A stretch of 64,000 nt of DNA from Bacillus sp. WMMC1349 (GCF_013155385.1 NZ_JABJUQ010000007.1:1656001-1720000), one strand, 5' to 3'. Numbered from the stretch's first letter, positions 1-10,783 are shown. Numbers and translations are program-made. The notes: generated from the sequence alone by a model not told the origin.

Positions 1-1622
1 AAAAAGAAGGTGATATTTATAAAATGTCCGAGCACCTTGGTTTGAAGATTGATACAAGGCTTAGTAAATCCCATGATCAATATCTTTGTTTGAAAAAACT
101 TGAGAAAACGATGCAAGGTTCAGATGATGAAAAATGGCTTGACCTTTATGAAGCTTTGCCATCATTTGTCCATGAGTCTCAAGGTATGCAATCATTTTAT
201 CCATATGGCGGAAGAAAAGAATATTCGTCATTATCAAATGACGAGTGGAATGAGATCGGGTATGATTCGTTTCAAGATTGTCTTACTTGTGATATGAGAC
301 ATCGCTGTGGACTCACTTTATCAAGGGATTATTACCGTAAATCAACCGATTTTATTATTTGTTCCCATGATTTCTACATGGAGCATGTTTGGACAGAAGA
401 AGCAAGAAAACGAGAAGGTCAACTTCCACTTTTGCCTGAGCATAGTTCGGTTGTGTTTGATGAAGGGCATCTCTTAGAGTTTGCAGCGCAAAAAGCGCTA
501 ACATACAGAGTAAAACAAACGACATTAGAAATGTTTCTTGAGCGTCTACTCGGTAATAACAATAGAGAGGAATTTGCCGAACTTGTTGAAAATGCGCTCC
601 TTGTCAATGATCAATTTTTCCAGCTGCTTTCAAGCCATGCTGAGAAAACAAAAGGGTCTGAGCGCTTGCGCATCAAGGACGATCATAGCGTAAAAGAAGC
701 AGCTGACGCTCTATATGATCTGCTAGAAAAAATCGGTGAAGCACTTGTTTTGGAAAGTGAATTATATACGATGGATCAGTACGCTTTAGCCGTTGTCGAA
801 GAATATCTTGAGCAAATGGCATATTCACTTTCTCTCTATCAAAAACAAGCGATTTCTTGGCTTGAACAAAAAGAACAGGAAGCAACTTTTGTCGTTATGC
901 CAAGAACAGTTTCTGAAGTGCTTGGAGAAAAAGTGTTTGCTAAACAAATGCCATATATTTTTTCGTCAGCAACATTGTCGGAAAGCGGTTCTTTTGATTA
1001 TTTGGCAAAAAGTCTCGGCATTCGCGATTATTTATCCCTTACGGTTGACTCTCCTTATGACTACGAAGAGCAAATGAAAGTATATATCCATCGCCTGACA
1101 GAAGCAAATGCAACGGATAAAGGACAACAGACGTTCAAAAGCATGAAAGCCTTGAATGGACGAACACTCATCCTATTCCCATCTTTTGAAGAACTTGATG
1201 TCTTTAAACAGCAAGTTGCACACCAGAATCTTCCGTTTCCTGTCTATTTTGAAGGTGATGAAGAAATCAGTACGATCGTAGAAAAATTTCAAAACATTGA
1301 AGAATCAGCTCTTTGTGCAGTTCATCTATGGGAAGGGCTTGATATTCCAGGTGAATCTCTGCAAAATGTGGTCATTTGGTCATTGCCTTTTCCGCCGCAA
1401 GATCCTGTTTTTGAGGCAAAACGAAGCGGTGTGAAAGATGCCTTTCATGAGGTCGATCTCCCGTATATGCTGTTAAGACTTCGGCAAGGAATTGGTAGAC
1501 TTATTCGTACCAATGAAGATCGGGGCATGATTCATATCTTTGTTGGGACTGATCAAGAATTAAGTGTCATCGATCAAGTAGAAGCAGTTCTTCCTGTTCA
1601 ACCTGTTTATTTAGATCATTAA
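1..1622 (+). CDS. ypvA: DinG/XPD-family ATP-dependent helicase YpvA, 5' end outside the window
   Basis: This is the C-terminal part of a superfamily 2 DNA helicase of the DinG/YoaA/XPD type. The reading frame is already open at base 3, so the ATG at 24 is internal; the Walker A motif must lie upstream. Counting from that ATG, a DEGH box (VVFDEGH) is near residue 145, and Cys22, Cys86, Cys89 and Cys95 (C-x63-C-x2-C-x5-C) look like the four ligands of the iron-sulfur cluster found in this family. The end carries the QGIGRLIR helicase motif VI. About 532 residues are visible against roughly 640 expected for YpvA. Helicase role in DNA repair is family knowledge; the cluster is inferred from spacing. 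A hairpin terminator follows. Confidence 0.88.
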   Translation, partial: KEGDIYKMSEHLGLKIDTRLSKSHDQYLCLKKLEKTMQGSDDEKWLDLYEALPSFVHESQGMQSFYPYGGRKEYSSLSNDEWNEIGYDSFQDCLTCDMRHRCGLTLSRDYYRKSTDFIICSHDFYMEHVWTEEARKREGQLPLLPEHSSVVFDEGHLLEFAAQKALTYRVKQTTLEMFLERLLGNNNREEFAELVENALLVNDQFFQLLSSHAEKTKGSERLRIKDDHSVKEAADALYDLLEKIGEALVLESELYTMDQYALAVVEEYLEQMAYSLSLYQKQAISWLEQKEQEATFVVMPRTVSEVLGEKVFAKQMPYIFSSATLSESGSFDYLAKSLGIRDYLSLTVDSPYDYEEQMKVYIHRLTEANATDKGQQTFKSMKALNGRTLILFPSFEELDVFKQQVAHQNLPFPVYFEGDEEISTIVEKFQNIEESALCAVHLWEGLDIPGESLQNVVIWSLPFPPQDPVFEAKRSGVKDAFHEVDLPYMLLRLRQGIGRLIRTNEDRGMIHIFVGTDQELSVIDQVEAVLPVQPVYLDH

Positions 1623-1628
1623 TAATGA

Positions 1629-1678
1629 GGCTAGTGATTTGGATTTTATAACTCCAATTCACTAGCTTTTTTAATCTT
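1629..1678 (+). terminator. Terminator after ypvA
   Basis: An inverted repeat GCTAGTGAtTTGGA / TCCAATTCACTAGC with one mismatch is followed by a run of T, directly after the ypvA stop codon. Confidence 0.8.
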
Positions 1679-1756
1679 GCAGAAAAGTTGACTTTCTTAA
1701 ATATTTCCATTAGTCTGATTACATTCGCATGTATACAGAAAGATAGGGGGAGCGAC

Positions 1757-3259
1757 ATGAGTTTACTTGCTTATGAAAAAGAATTTTTAGAAACCTTGCA
1801 GAAAATTAGTAAATATGAACAAGCGTACAAATTAATGTATTGGGATATGAGAACCGGCACACCGAAAAAAGCGAGAGAAGAACGCTTTGAAGCGATTGGA
1901 CAATTATCGGCTGATATTTATCAAATGAAGACATCCGCACGAATGAATGAACTTTTAACGGTTTTGTTTGAACAAAAAGAGCGTTTACCAGAGGATACAT
2001 TAAGAGCGCTTGAAGAAGCAAAAAAAGAGTATGAACGTAACAAAACGATTCCTGAACATGAATTTAAAGAATATATGATCCTGAAATCCAAAGCAGAATC
2101 GGTTTGGGAAGAGGCAAAAAAAGCATCAGATTTTTCACTGTTTTCCCCTTACTTAAAAAAGCTAATTGAATATAACAAGCGTTTTATTACATATTGGGGT
2201 TATGACGGGCATCCTTATAATGCGCTTTTAGATCTATATGAACCAGGTGTAACAGTTGATACATTAGATCAATTATTTGCTGAATTAAGGAAGTCCATCG
2301 TTCCGCTCGTCCAAAAAATTGCCGACAGTCCCAATAAACCTGATACAAGTTTTGTGTATAAACATTTTCCGAAAGAACGCCAACGTGAACTGTGTCATTT
2401 CTTCTTAGAGAAGCTTGGTTATGACTTTGATGCTGGCCGTCTTGATGAGAGTGTTCATCCTTTCCAAGTCACAATCAACAGTGGGGATGCTAGGGTTACC
2501 ACTTCGTTTAACGAAGGAGATTTTCGTTCGGCTATTTTTGGAACGATCCATGAGTGTGGACATGCAATTTACGAACAAAACATAGATAAAGCTTTAAGCG
2601 GAACAAATTTATTTGACGGTGCTTCAATGGGAATTCATGAATCCCAATCTTTATTTTATGAAAACTTTATTGCCAGACATCTCGGCTTTTGGAAACAATA
2701 TTTTCATAAAATGAAAGAAGCCTCTCCCCAACAATTTGAACAGGTGACAGCTGACGGATTTTACAGGGCTGTTAATGAGTCTAAACCTTCATTGATTAGA
2801 ACTGAAGCAGATGAACTGACTTATCCGCTTCATATTATGATTCGCTATGAAATCGAAAAAGCCATTTATAGTGATGAAGTATCAGTGGAAGAATTACCAA
2901 GTCTGTGGAATGAAAAATATGAAACATACTTGGGAATTACACCTCCTCATGATGCCCAAGGCATTTTACAAGATGTACACTGGTCAGACGGTAGTTTCGG
3001 TTATTTCCCTTCCTATGCACTCGGCTATATGTATGCAGCTCAACTGAGAGCGAAGTTGCTTGAAGAACTTCCTGAATTTGATCAGTTCATTGAAAAAGGC
3101 AATTTTCAGCCAATTAGAAAGTGGCTTACAGAACGAGTCCATATTCATGGGAAAAGAAAAAAACCGCTTGACATCATAAAGAATGCTACAGGTGAAGAGT
3201 TAAATATCTCTTATTTGATTGATTATTTAGAAGAAAAGTATACAGCATTATATCTATAG
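1757..3259 (+). CDS. ypwA: M32-family zinc carboxypeptidase YpwA
   Basis: Metallocarboxypeptidase of the Taq family (peptidase M32), a cytoplasmic enzyme that removes C-terminal residues from peptides. The zinc site is visible: HECGH at residues 265-269 and a downstream HES motif with the probable third ligand Glu295. The frame is open upstream to 1688, but the ATG at 1757 has a GGGGG-AG ribosome site and gives 500 residues, the usual YpwA length (about 501). The conserved C-terminal block includes DVHW and the YFPSYALGYMYAAQL segment characteristic of the family. It is a monocistronic unit between two terminators, next to ypvA as in B. subtilis. Confidence 0.93.
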   Translation: MSLLAYEKEFLETLQKISKYEQAYKLMYWDMRTGTPKKAREERFEAIGQLSADIYQMKTSARMNELLTVLFEQKERLPEDTLRALEEAKKEYERNKTIPEHEFKEYMILKSKAESVWEEAKKASDFSLFSPYLKKLIEYNKRFITYWGYDGHPYNALLDLYEPGVTVDTLDQLFAELRKSIVPLVQKIADSPNKPDTSFVYKHFPKERQRELCHFFLEKLGYDFDAGRLDESVHPFQVTINSGDARVTTSFNEGDFRSAIFGTIHECGHAIYEQNIDKALSGTNLFDGASMGIHESQSLFYENFIARHLGFWKQYFHKMKEASPQQFEQVTADGFYRAVNESKPSLIRTEADELTYPLHIMIRYEIEKAIYSDEVSVEELPSLWNEKYETYLGITPPHDAQGILQDVHWSDGSFGYFPSYALGYMYAAQLRAKLLEELPEFDQFIEKGNFQPIRKWLTERVHIHGKRKKPLDIIKNATGEELNISYLIDYLEEKYTALYL

Positions 3260-3262
3260 TTG

Positions 3263-3292
3263 AAAAACCCTCCACATATCGGAGGGTTTTTT
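3263..3292 (+). terminator. Terminator after ypwA
   Basis: AAACCCTCC-(acatatc)-GGAGGGTTTTTT hairpin with U tract immediately after the ypwA stop codon. Confidence 0.85.
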
Positions 3293-3364
3293 GTCAGGTG
3301 AACTCTTTTTTAAATTTTATCTTTCCATTCCAGCAGAAAGTTGTTATAATTTGATACATTATAT

Positions 3365-3529
3365 CACTCATATAATCGTGTGAATATGGCACACAAGTTT
3401 CTACCGGGCACCGTAAATGTTCCGACTATGAGTGGGCTTGATGTAAAAACGTCTGTACGGAAACAGCCGCTTTTTTCTGTTTAGCACTGCCCGCTCGATT
3501 CATTTAACGAGCGGGCAGTGCTTTTTTTT
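3365..3529 (+). promoter_or_regulatory. Guanine (purine) riboswitch of xpt-pbuX
   Basis: A purine aptamer occupies 3365-3434. P1 is CACTCAT paired with ATGAGTG, and the core blocks around CTACCGGGCACC and CCGACTATG match the classical xpt aptamer. The base that pairs with the ligand (in CCGAC, about 3426) is C, which specifies guanine/hypoxanthine rather than adenine. A strong terminator hairpin follows at 3484-3529. By family knowledge guanine binding stabilises the aptamer and allows termination, switching off xpt and pbuX when purine is plentiful. Confidence 0.96.
3484..3529 (+). terminator. Riboswitch-controlled terminator
   Basis: A 14-bp perfect stem GCACTGCCCGCTCG / CGAGCGGGCAGTGC with eight T residues, 35 bases upstream of xpt: the expression platform of the guanine riboswitch. 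Confidence 0.92.
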
Positions 3530-3534
3530 GATAA

Positions 3535-5461
<1,927 letters not shown>

Positions 5462-5462
<1 letters not shown>

Positions 5463-5488
5463 AACCTCACGATTGTGGGGTTTTTTTA
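5462..5488 (+). terminator. Terminator after pbuX
   Basis: AAACCTCAC-gat-TGTGGGGTTTTTTT hairpin with U tract. Confidence 0.8.
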
Positions 5489-5613
5489 CTATCTGATTGA
5501 AAAGGGATTTAGATTGACAAAATGTGATAGAAAAAGAATTGTGAATATGATATTTAATCGAGTTTAACGTAATCACAAAAGAATTTGAACGAGTAGCACC
5601 TGCTAATTAACAT

Positions 5614-5628
5614 TGAAAATGATTATCA
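5614..5628 (+). promoter_or_regulatory. Fur box upstream of fbpC
   Basis: TGAAAAT-G-ATTATCA fits the 7-1-7 Fur consensus TGATAAT-N-ATTATCA with one mismatch. It lies about 50 bases upstream of the 29-codon gene at 5679, so that gene should be repressed by Fur in iron-replete cells and expressed on iron starvation. Confidence 0.82.
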
Positions 5629-5678
5629 TTTTATTTATAATAAGAGTGAAAAACATTCTCATTAGGATGGTGAGAAGG

Positions 5679-5768
5679 ATGACTGCGTTTTTTCTGTTTG
5701 CAACTGTATGTACATACAGTTTAATGATTGGATTTGTCTTAAAAGGAATATCAAAGCGGTCCGCATAA
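5679..5768 (+). CDS. fbpC: 29-residue Fur-regulated small protein, FbpC-like
   Basis: A complete 29-codon gene beginning MTAFFLFATV and ending GISKRSA, with a hydrophobic N-terminal two thirds and a basic tail. It has a GAAGG-type ribosome site, a near-perfect Fur box upstream and its own terminator downstream. B. subtilis encodes a 29-residue Fur-regulated basic protein, FbpC, which to my memory lies near dynA; length, regulation and location all agree. FbpC is thought to help the small RNA FsrA in the iron-sparing response. The name rests on context and length rather than on an alignment. Confidence 0.72.
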   Translation: MTAFFLFATVCTYSLMIGFVLKGISKRSA

Positions 5769-5776
5769 ATGACAAA

Positions 5777-5807
5777 GAAAGCTGCTCGTTTGGCAGCTTT
5801 CTTTTTT
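5777..5807 (+). terminator. Terminator after fbpC
   Basis: A 9-bp perfect stem GAAAGCTGC / GCAGCTTTC followed by six T. Confidence 0.85.
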
Positions 5808-5810
5808 AAA

Positions 5811-6262
5811 TGCCCCTGGCTATGCCGGGGGTTGGAGAGAGCTTATAGCGTGGTCATAAAAAACCTCACTTCGTGGTAGGATAAAGTTGGTTTCCTGACC
5901 ACTTCATCGTGTATCTCAATTCATGGGTTACTTAAAAGGAAAAAAGTAGTCTTATGATATTTGATCGACATGCCAACTTGAAATATCGATATGGGAATCG
6001 AAAATGTTGGTGTCGGGGTTTCTATGTAGATACAGTGGGTAGAAATAAGAAACAAATACAAGAATATATAAGAAACCAGCTAAAAGATGACTATATAGCA
6101 GATCAGTTCACATTGTTTGAAGAATATGACCCATTTACGGGAGAGAAAAATCGTAAGAAATAAAGAAATTCTTTAGAATGAGTGAGTGAATGTGGTGCAG
6201 AAGGGAAACCCTTTCAGCGGGCCTTTTAGGCCGAGGCCAGGAACAGAGGCTTTCAGCCGCAG
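5811..6262 (+). mobile_element. IS200/IS605-family insertion sequence remnant
   Basis: A decayed element between fbpC and dynA. A CCCCTGGC-TAT-GCCGGGGG hairpin (5813-5831) resembles the terminal hairpins of this family. It is followed by the 3' half of a TnpA reading frame and a downstream segment rich in short palindromes (GCGGGCC / GGCC). The transposase N-terminus, including the HUH histidines, is missing, so the copy is dead. The ends are estimates; no clean target boundary is visible. Confidence 0.7.
5899..6163 (+). pseudogene. IS200-type transposase TnpA, 3' fragment with frameshift
   Basis: The C-terminal half of an IS200/IS605 Y1 transposase. The segment from 5954 reads MIFDRHANLKYRYGNRKCW and continues through VDTVGRNKK and IRNQL, typical of Bacillus IS200 TnpA C-termini. 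Homology continues upstream in another frame (VSQFMGYLKGK, 5911-5943). The two frames are joined across a run of six A at 5941-5946, consistent with a one-base insertion. Everything N-terminal to about PLHRVSQF is lost. Not functional. Confidence 0.8.
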
Positions 6263-6270
6263 AGCAAGAA

Positions 6271-6355
6271 GCTGTCTAAAAAGTCCTTTTTCAACATAAA
6301 TCAGCGAGCAAATTCCCCAATTTTTATTCATCCACACGACTTTCAGGACAGCCCC
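6271..6355 (+). repeat. Dispersed repeat, copy A
   Basis: Starts GCTGTCTAAAAAGTCC, contains GCGAGCAAATTCCCC and TTTTTATTCATCC, and ends CTTTCAGGACAGCCCC. The ends GCTGTC and GACAGC are inverted repeats. The same blocks recur at about 10676, 15718, 54786 and 63618. Confidence 0.72.
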
Positions 6356-6454
6356 TTTGATTTTGTGTCTCTTAAAGCAAATATGATAAATGTTGTGTAA
6401 AATAGGGGTATGGGATGAATGACAACAATGTATTAAAAGGGGAAGAAAATAATC

Positions 6455-9400
6455 ATGTATGTAAACAAAGAAGACAGTTTAAAGACTAAAGCAGGTGCTA
6501 TTTACAAACAGTTGAAAAAAAACGGAGACGAAAAACGGGCCGCTCAGCTTGCAGCGACCATCAGGAAATGGGTTCAGAAAGAAGTGTACATCGCATTGAC
6601 CGGCCACTATTCAGCGGGAAAATCTTCATTGTTAAATACACTTCTTCAAGAAGACGTTTTACCGACAAGTCCGATTCCAACGAGTGCGAATCTTGTTCTG
6701 ATCCGCCAAGGAGAACCCAAAACTGTCATCCATACACAAGATGGCAAAACAGCGTTGATTTCTGGTTCATTTGATAAACAAACCGTGCAAGCCTATTGTA
6801 AAGACGGCAGTCAAATTGAAATGATTGAAATTGAAGGAGCTTTTCATCGGATTGCTCCGCATAGCGTCTTGATCGATACACCTGGAATTGATTCAACTGA
6901 TGATGCTCATTTTCTTTCGACAACATCGATTTTATATCAGGCTGATGCCTTGTTTTATGTGATGCACTATAACCATGTTCACTCTGAAGAAAATATCAAT
7001 TTTTTAAGGTCAATTAAAGGAAAAATCCCGAATATATACTGCATGATCAACCAAGTTGACCGTCATGATGAAAGTGAGACAGATTTTCAAGTCTACAAAA
7101 AACAAGTTGTTGACATGCTGCATAAAGAAGGGATCAAGGCCGGTCAGATTTTTTTTACTTCTGCCACAGACATAAATCACCAGCTGAATGATTTAACACA
7201 ACTTCAAGAAATATTGACTCAGCTCCAAACTCAAACTGAACAACAGCTCTTGACAAATACGGAACAAAAAGTGATTCACATATTGAATGAACATATAGAA
7301 ATGCTTGTCAGTGATACAGATGATGATCTGCTTGAAAAAATGACGGCTTTAACAAAAAAGTTAGCGTCTTTAGAGGTTCAGTTAAAAGATAAGCAAGCCA
7401 TTAAGAAAAGCGTAGAATTACATATCAATAAAGAAATAAAATCCATTATCGAAAATGCAAATTTAACACCATTTGAGATGAGAGAACATGCCAAAGCTTA
7501 TTTAGAGGCGAATGAAAAAGGCTTTAAAAAGGGCTTTCTCTTTTCTAAAACAAAAACAAGTGAGGAAAAACAAAAACGGCAAGATACCCTTCTTCAAGAT
7601 GTCCAGAAAAGAGTTCAGGCTGAGATCGACTGGCATATCATTGAGACATTTAAATCATTTGCACAACAGTATGAAATGAAAAATGGCGATTTTTTGACGA
7701 ATCTGCTGAATTTTAGTACAAAAATGACTGAAGCCGATTTAGTGAGGCCGCTAAAGAAAGGGGCAACATTTTCTCCAGAGTATGTCTTACATTATACAAA
7801 AGAATTGGCAGACAACATAAGAAGAACAGTGAAAATCAATGCTCAAGCTTTTATCGAACGATTTTGTCATCTGTTGAATGAGAATGAAGTACAAAAAACG
7901 GCTATTCTCAAAAAAGAATATGAAGAAAAAAAAGAAGAGCTAATCGTTTTCAAAGAGCAGCTACAGTTGCATGAAAAGGCAGCTCATCTGAAAGAGATTT
8001 GGAAAGCCGGTGTAAGCGGAGAGGACGTTGCTGCCGACTGGTTTATTCTCAAAAAAGACAGATTACAAGAACCGCTTGAAGTAAAGCGAACTGATTCTAC
8101 TGCGTTCTATCAGGAACCAATCCATACAGAAAAACAACCTATCGAGTTAAAGAGTATGTCCGAATATATTAGCTTGTTTATTGAATTTACACAGCAATTA
8201 CAAGGCATTCCGATTTTAAAAAAACAAAGAGAGGAGTTTCTTGAAAAAATCGAACGATTTCAAGCAAGGAAGTTTACATTGGCTGTTTTTGGAGCCTTTA
8301 GTTCGGGCAAATCTTCGTTTGTCAATGCACTTTGCGGAAAAAAAGTGCTCCCGTCTTCACCAACACCGACGACTGCAACAATTAATAAAGTCACCAAACC
8401 ATCAGCTATGAAAAGGGATGGTACAGCTGATGTTGTCTTTAAAACAGAAGCCGAGTTGATGACAGAATTGAATCAGCTTTTAGATGGAAAAATGGTTAAA
8501 GCAAAAGGGCGAACGTTTTCTGAACAGCTTCAACACCTTTTAAGAAAAGGTGGGCTTGATCGAGAACAGTATCTATTTACAGAACATATGTTTAAGGCAT
8601 ACGGTCGTTTTCAAGACGATATCATCAATCAGAATACACTGACGATACCATTCGATCAACTCCAACAATACGTTGCTGATGAAGAAACAGCTTGTGCCAT
8701 TCGTGAAGTCATTGTTTATTTACAAACACCAATTACAAACAAAGGGATTACAGTTGTTGATACACCAGGTGCAGGAAGTATGAATAAGCGCCATTCGGAA
8801 ATGGCTTTTCAATATATGAACGAAGCTGATGCACTTCTTTATTTAACATATTACCAGCACGCTTTTTCAAAAGCGGATCGCTCCTTTTTACATAAACTAG
8901 GCTTAATCAAAGACGCTTTCAGCATGGATAAAATGTTTTTTGTTTTAAATGCGACAGACTTGGCAAAAAGTTCTAATGAATTAGCAACAGTTGAAGAATA
9001 TGTAAAGGGCGAACTTTTAAAACAGGGCATTCAACATCCGCAAATATACCATGTCTCAAGCAAACATGAGCTAGCCGGAACAACTGTGCCTTGTAACGAT
9101 TTCAACCGATTGCGTCATGACCTGGCATGTTTTATTGAAAAAGGGTTAACAAAAGCCGCTCTCGATCAGCTTATTTATGAAGGAGAAAAGCTATGTGAAA
9201 CGATTTTTCATTTGCATCGCTCTTTACATCGGTCTGCTCAGGAGGCAGACGAAGAAAAAAAGCAAATTGAAAAAGCTTATGAAGCTGCCCGGTCAGCTAT
9301 ACTAGCAGCCAAATTAGACGATTTTGTTTTTTTAATGACGGAAAAAGATATAAAAGAACAATGTTATTATATTCAGCAACGCCTTTTCTTTTATGCTCAT

Positions 9401-10009
9401 GACTTGTTTAAAGCTGAGATCCACCCGGGACTGCAAAATGGTCATTGGCAGGCTAATCTACAACATACTGTGAAAAACTGTTTGAAAGAATACGAATTCG
9501 AATTCATTCAGGAATTAAAAGCTCTTGATATCCGAGTTGCACATATGATGATCAAGTATGCTGATGAACAATGGATCAGTGTCACAGAACAACAAAACGA
9601 TAATCGTTATTTTTCGTTCCATCTTACAATTGAATTACAAGATAAAGAAGATGGGGAGCAAGCAGAAGTTTCGATCGGAATGGAGACATTTGCAGACGAA
9701 CTGAAAAAATACCGAACAGGAAAAGCATTTTTTCAACAAAACGGAAAAGCTGTGTTGATTGATGCACTTACAGCAAGACTTAAAAAAATGACTGACGATT
9801 GGTTCAAATCTGAAAGACAGGTGCTGTTAGATCGCTGCAAACAAAGAGCTGAGAACTTACAACAGATGGTCACTCAAACAGCGATGGCACAAATTACGCA
9901 GCAAAAGGAAAGGTATTTTCTTGAGCCATTAAACAGTGATGAAGGAGAAAAAATTGAAAAAGCATTCATAGCAGCAAAAGAATATCAAGAACAACTAATA
10001 AAGGTATGA
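6455..10009 (+). CDS. dynA: Dynamin-like membrane-remodelling GTPase DynA
   Basis: A double bacterial dynamin-like protein of 1184 residues (B. subtilis DynA/YpbR about 1193). It consists of two fused dynamin units: the first P-loop GHYSAGKSS is at residues 50-58 with DTPGID near 140, and the second P-loop GAFSSGKSS is near 612-620 with DTPGAG near 767. Long coiled-coil regions follow each GTPase. The family tethers and fuses membranes and in B. subtilis protects against pore-forming agents and phages. The start ATG has an AAGGGGAAGA ribosome site. ypbS follows 38 bases downstream and is probably cotranscribed. The upstream region contains the IS200 remnant and repeat copy A, so its promoter must lie within about 100 bases. 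Confidence 0.95.
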   Translation: MYVNKEDSLKTKAGAIYKQLKKNGDEKRAAQLAATIRKWVQKEVYIALTGHYSAGKSSLLNTLLQEDVLPTSPIPTSANLVLIRQGEPKTVIHTQDGKTALISGSFDKQTVQAYCKDGSQIEMIEIEGAFHRIAPHSVLIDTPGIDSTDDAHFLSTTSILYQADALFYVMHYNHVHSEENINFLRSIKGKIPNIYCMINQVDRHDESETDFQVYKKQVVDMLHKEGIKAGQIFFTSATDINHQLNDLTQLQEILTQLQTQTEQQLLTNTEQKVIHILNEHIEMLVSDTDDDLLEKMTALTKKLASLEVQLKDKQAIKKSVELHINKEIKSIIENANLTPFEMREHAKAYLEANEKGFKKGFLFSKTKTSEEKQKRQDTLLQDVQKRVQAEIDWHIIETFKSFAQQYEMKNGDFLTNLLNFSTKMTEADLVRPLKKGATFSPEYVLHYTKELADNIRRTVKINAQAFIERFCHLLNENEVQKTAILKKEYEEKKEELIVFKEQLQLHEKAAHLKEIWKAGVSGEDVAADWFILKKDRLQEPLEVKRTDSTAFYQEPIHTEKQPIELKSMSEYISLFIEFTQQLQGIPILKKQREEFLEKIERFQARKFTLAVFGAFSSGKSSFVNALCGKKVLPSSPTPTTATINKVTKPSAMKRDGTADVVFKTEAELMTELNQLLDGKMVKAKGRTFSEQLQHLLRKGGLDREQYLFTEHMFKAYGRFQDDIINQNTLTIPFDQLQQYVADEETACAIREVIVYLQTPITNKGITVVDTPGAGSMNKRHSEMAFQYMNEADALLYLTYYQHAFSKADRSFLHKLGLIKDAFSMDKMFFVLNATDLAKSSNELATVEEYVKGELLKQGIQHPQIYHVSSKHELAGTTVPCNDFNRLRHDLACFIEKGLTKAALDQLIYEGEKLCETIFHLHRSLHRSAQEADEEKKQIEKAYEAARSAILAAKLDDFVFLMTEKDIKEQCYYIQQRLFFYAHDLFKAEIHPGLQNGHWQANLQHTVKNCLKEYEFEFIQELKALDIRVAHMMIKYADEQWISVTEQQNDNRYFSFHLTIELQDKEDGEQAEVSIGMETFADELKKYRTGKAFFQQNGKAVLIDALTARLKKMTDDWFKSERQVLLDRCKQRAENLQQMVTQTAMAQITQQKERYFLEPLNSDEGEKIEKAFIAAKEYQEQLIKV

Positions 10010-10047
10010 TAGACTAAATAAAAAAAGAAGGGGTTTAAGAAGCGAAG

Positions 10048-10305
10048 ATGACAAACGTTCATGAAGCGATTACTGCACATTCGAAAAAACAGCACCGACA
10101 TATTCAAGAGTTTCTCAAGTTGGAAGAGGCAAGAGAAGCTGCAATTGCACAAGTTATAGCAAAGTGTAAAAGAAATGAATTATTTACAACAGACCGAATC
10201 AATCACATTACACAGAAGATGAATGAGCTAGCAGCAAAAGGAATTGTTCCAAAGCGGCGGCTTGTGACCAAAGAAATGGTGATCGAATATGTCAACCGAG
10301 TCTAG
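10048..10305 (+). CDS. ypbS: Conserved hypothetical protein YpbS (DUF2533)
   Basis: A small hydrophilic, largely helical protein of 85 residues, the length of B. subtilis YpbS, and placed directly after dynA as there. Begins MTNVHEAITAHSKKQHRH and has no membrane segment or cysteine pair. The ribosome site is AGAAGGGG, somewhat distant from the ATG. Function is unknown; the conserved position suggests a link to dynA, but this is inference. Confidence 0.85.
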   Translation: MTNVHEAITAHSKKQHRHIQEFLKLEEAREAAIAQVIAKCKRNELFTTDRINHITQKMNELAAKGIVPKRRLVTKEMVIEYVNRV

Positions 10306-10382
10306 CTGGTTGATCCTTCCTTGAGTCATTTCGGGATTTAATGTGAAAAATATACCTGATCCCCCATAGGAGGTGAAGGATA

Positions 10383-10529
10383 ATGGGAAGAACGAAACTT
10401 GGTAATGCAAATGCTCAGCGAAATAATAATGCTAAAAAGAAGAATGGTTTTAACACTGAATTTTCCACTGAATCCTATGCACAAATGGAAGCAGCGAAAA
10501 TGATCTCAAATAAGAAAAAACAGAAATAA
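10383..10529 (+). CDS. Small acid-soluble spore protein-like (gamma-type motif)
   Basis: A 48-codon gene with an excellent ribosome site (AGGAGGTGA, six bases before ATG) and its own terminator. The product is rich in Asn, Lys and Gln and contains NGFNTEFSTES, which resembles the GxFGTEFASET repeat of gamma-type SASP (SspE). It is much shorter than SspE and has one motif only. It is probably a minor spore protein; the family assignment is by motif resemblance. Confidence 0.7.
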   Translation: MGRTKLGNANAQRNNNAKKKNGFNTEFSTESYAQMEAAKMISNKKKQK

Positions 10530-10530
10530 A

Positions 10531-10577
10531 AAACAGCTTGTTGACAAAGTCATAAACCCGGCTTTGGTCGACAAGCT
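10531..10577 (+). terminator. Terminator after the SASP-like gene
   Basis: Imperfect long stem AAACAGCTTGT...ACAAGCTGTTT followed by a T-rich stretch. Confidence 0.7.
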
Positions 10578-10675
10578 GTTTGCTTTTATTCATTTGTGTA
10601 ATAACGTTATCGATTTTCAAGGTCTGCGCTTAAGGCTGAATTAAATATGTGATCCTGATTTTAGAAGCAGATCAG

Positions 10676-10783
10676 ACCGTTTTTGAAGGATCAGTACGCC
10701 AACGAGCTCAGAGGAGGCTCGCGGATCGCTTGCGGAAAGCAAATTGTCCGATTTTTATTCATCGACACCGCTTTTAAGCCCCC
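10676..10783 (+). repeat. Dispersed repeat, copy D (diverged)
   Basis: Contains GGCTCGCGGATCGC, TTGCGGAAAGCAAATT and CCGATTTTTATTCATC in the same order as the other copies and ends near GCTTTTAAGCCCCC. It is the main content of the 380-base gap between the SASP-like gene and ypcP; I see no gene in that gap. Confidence 0.6.
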
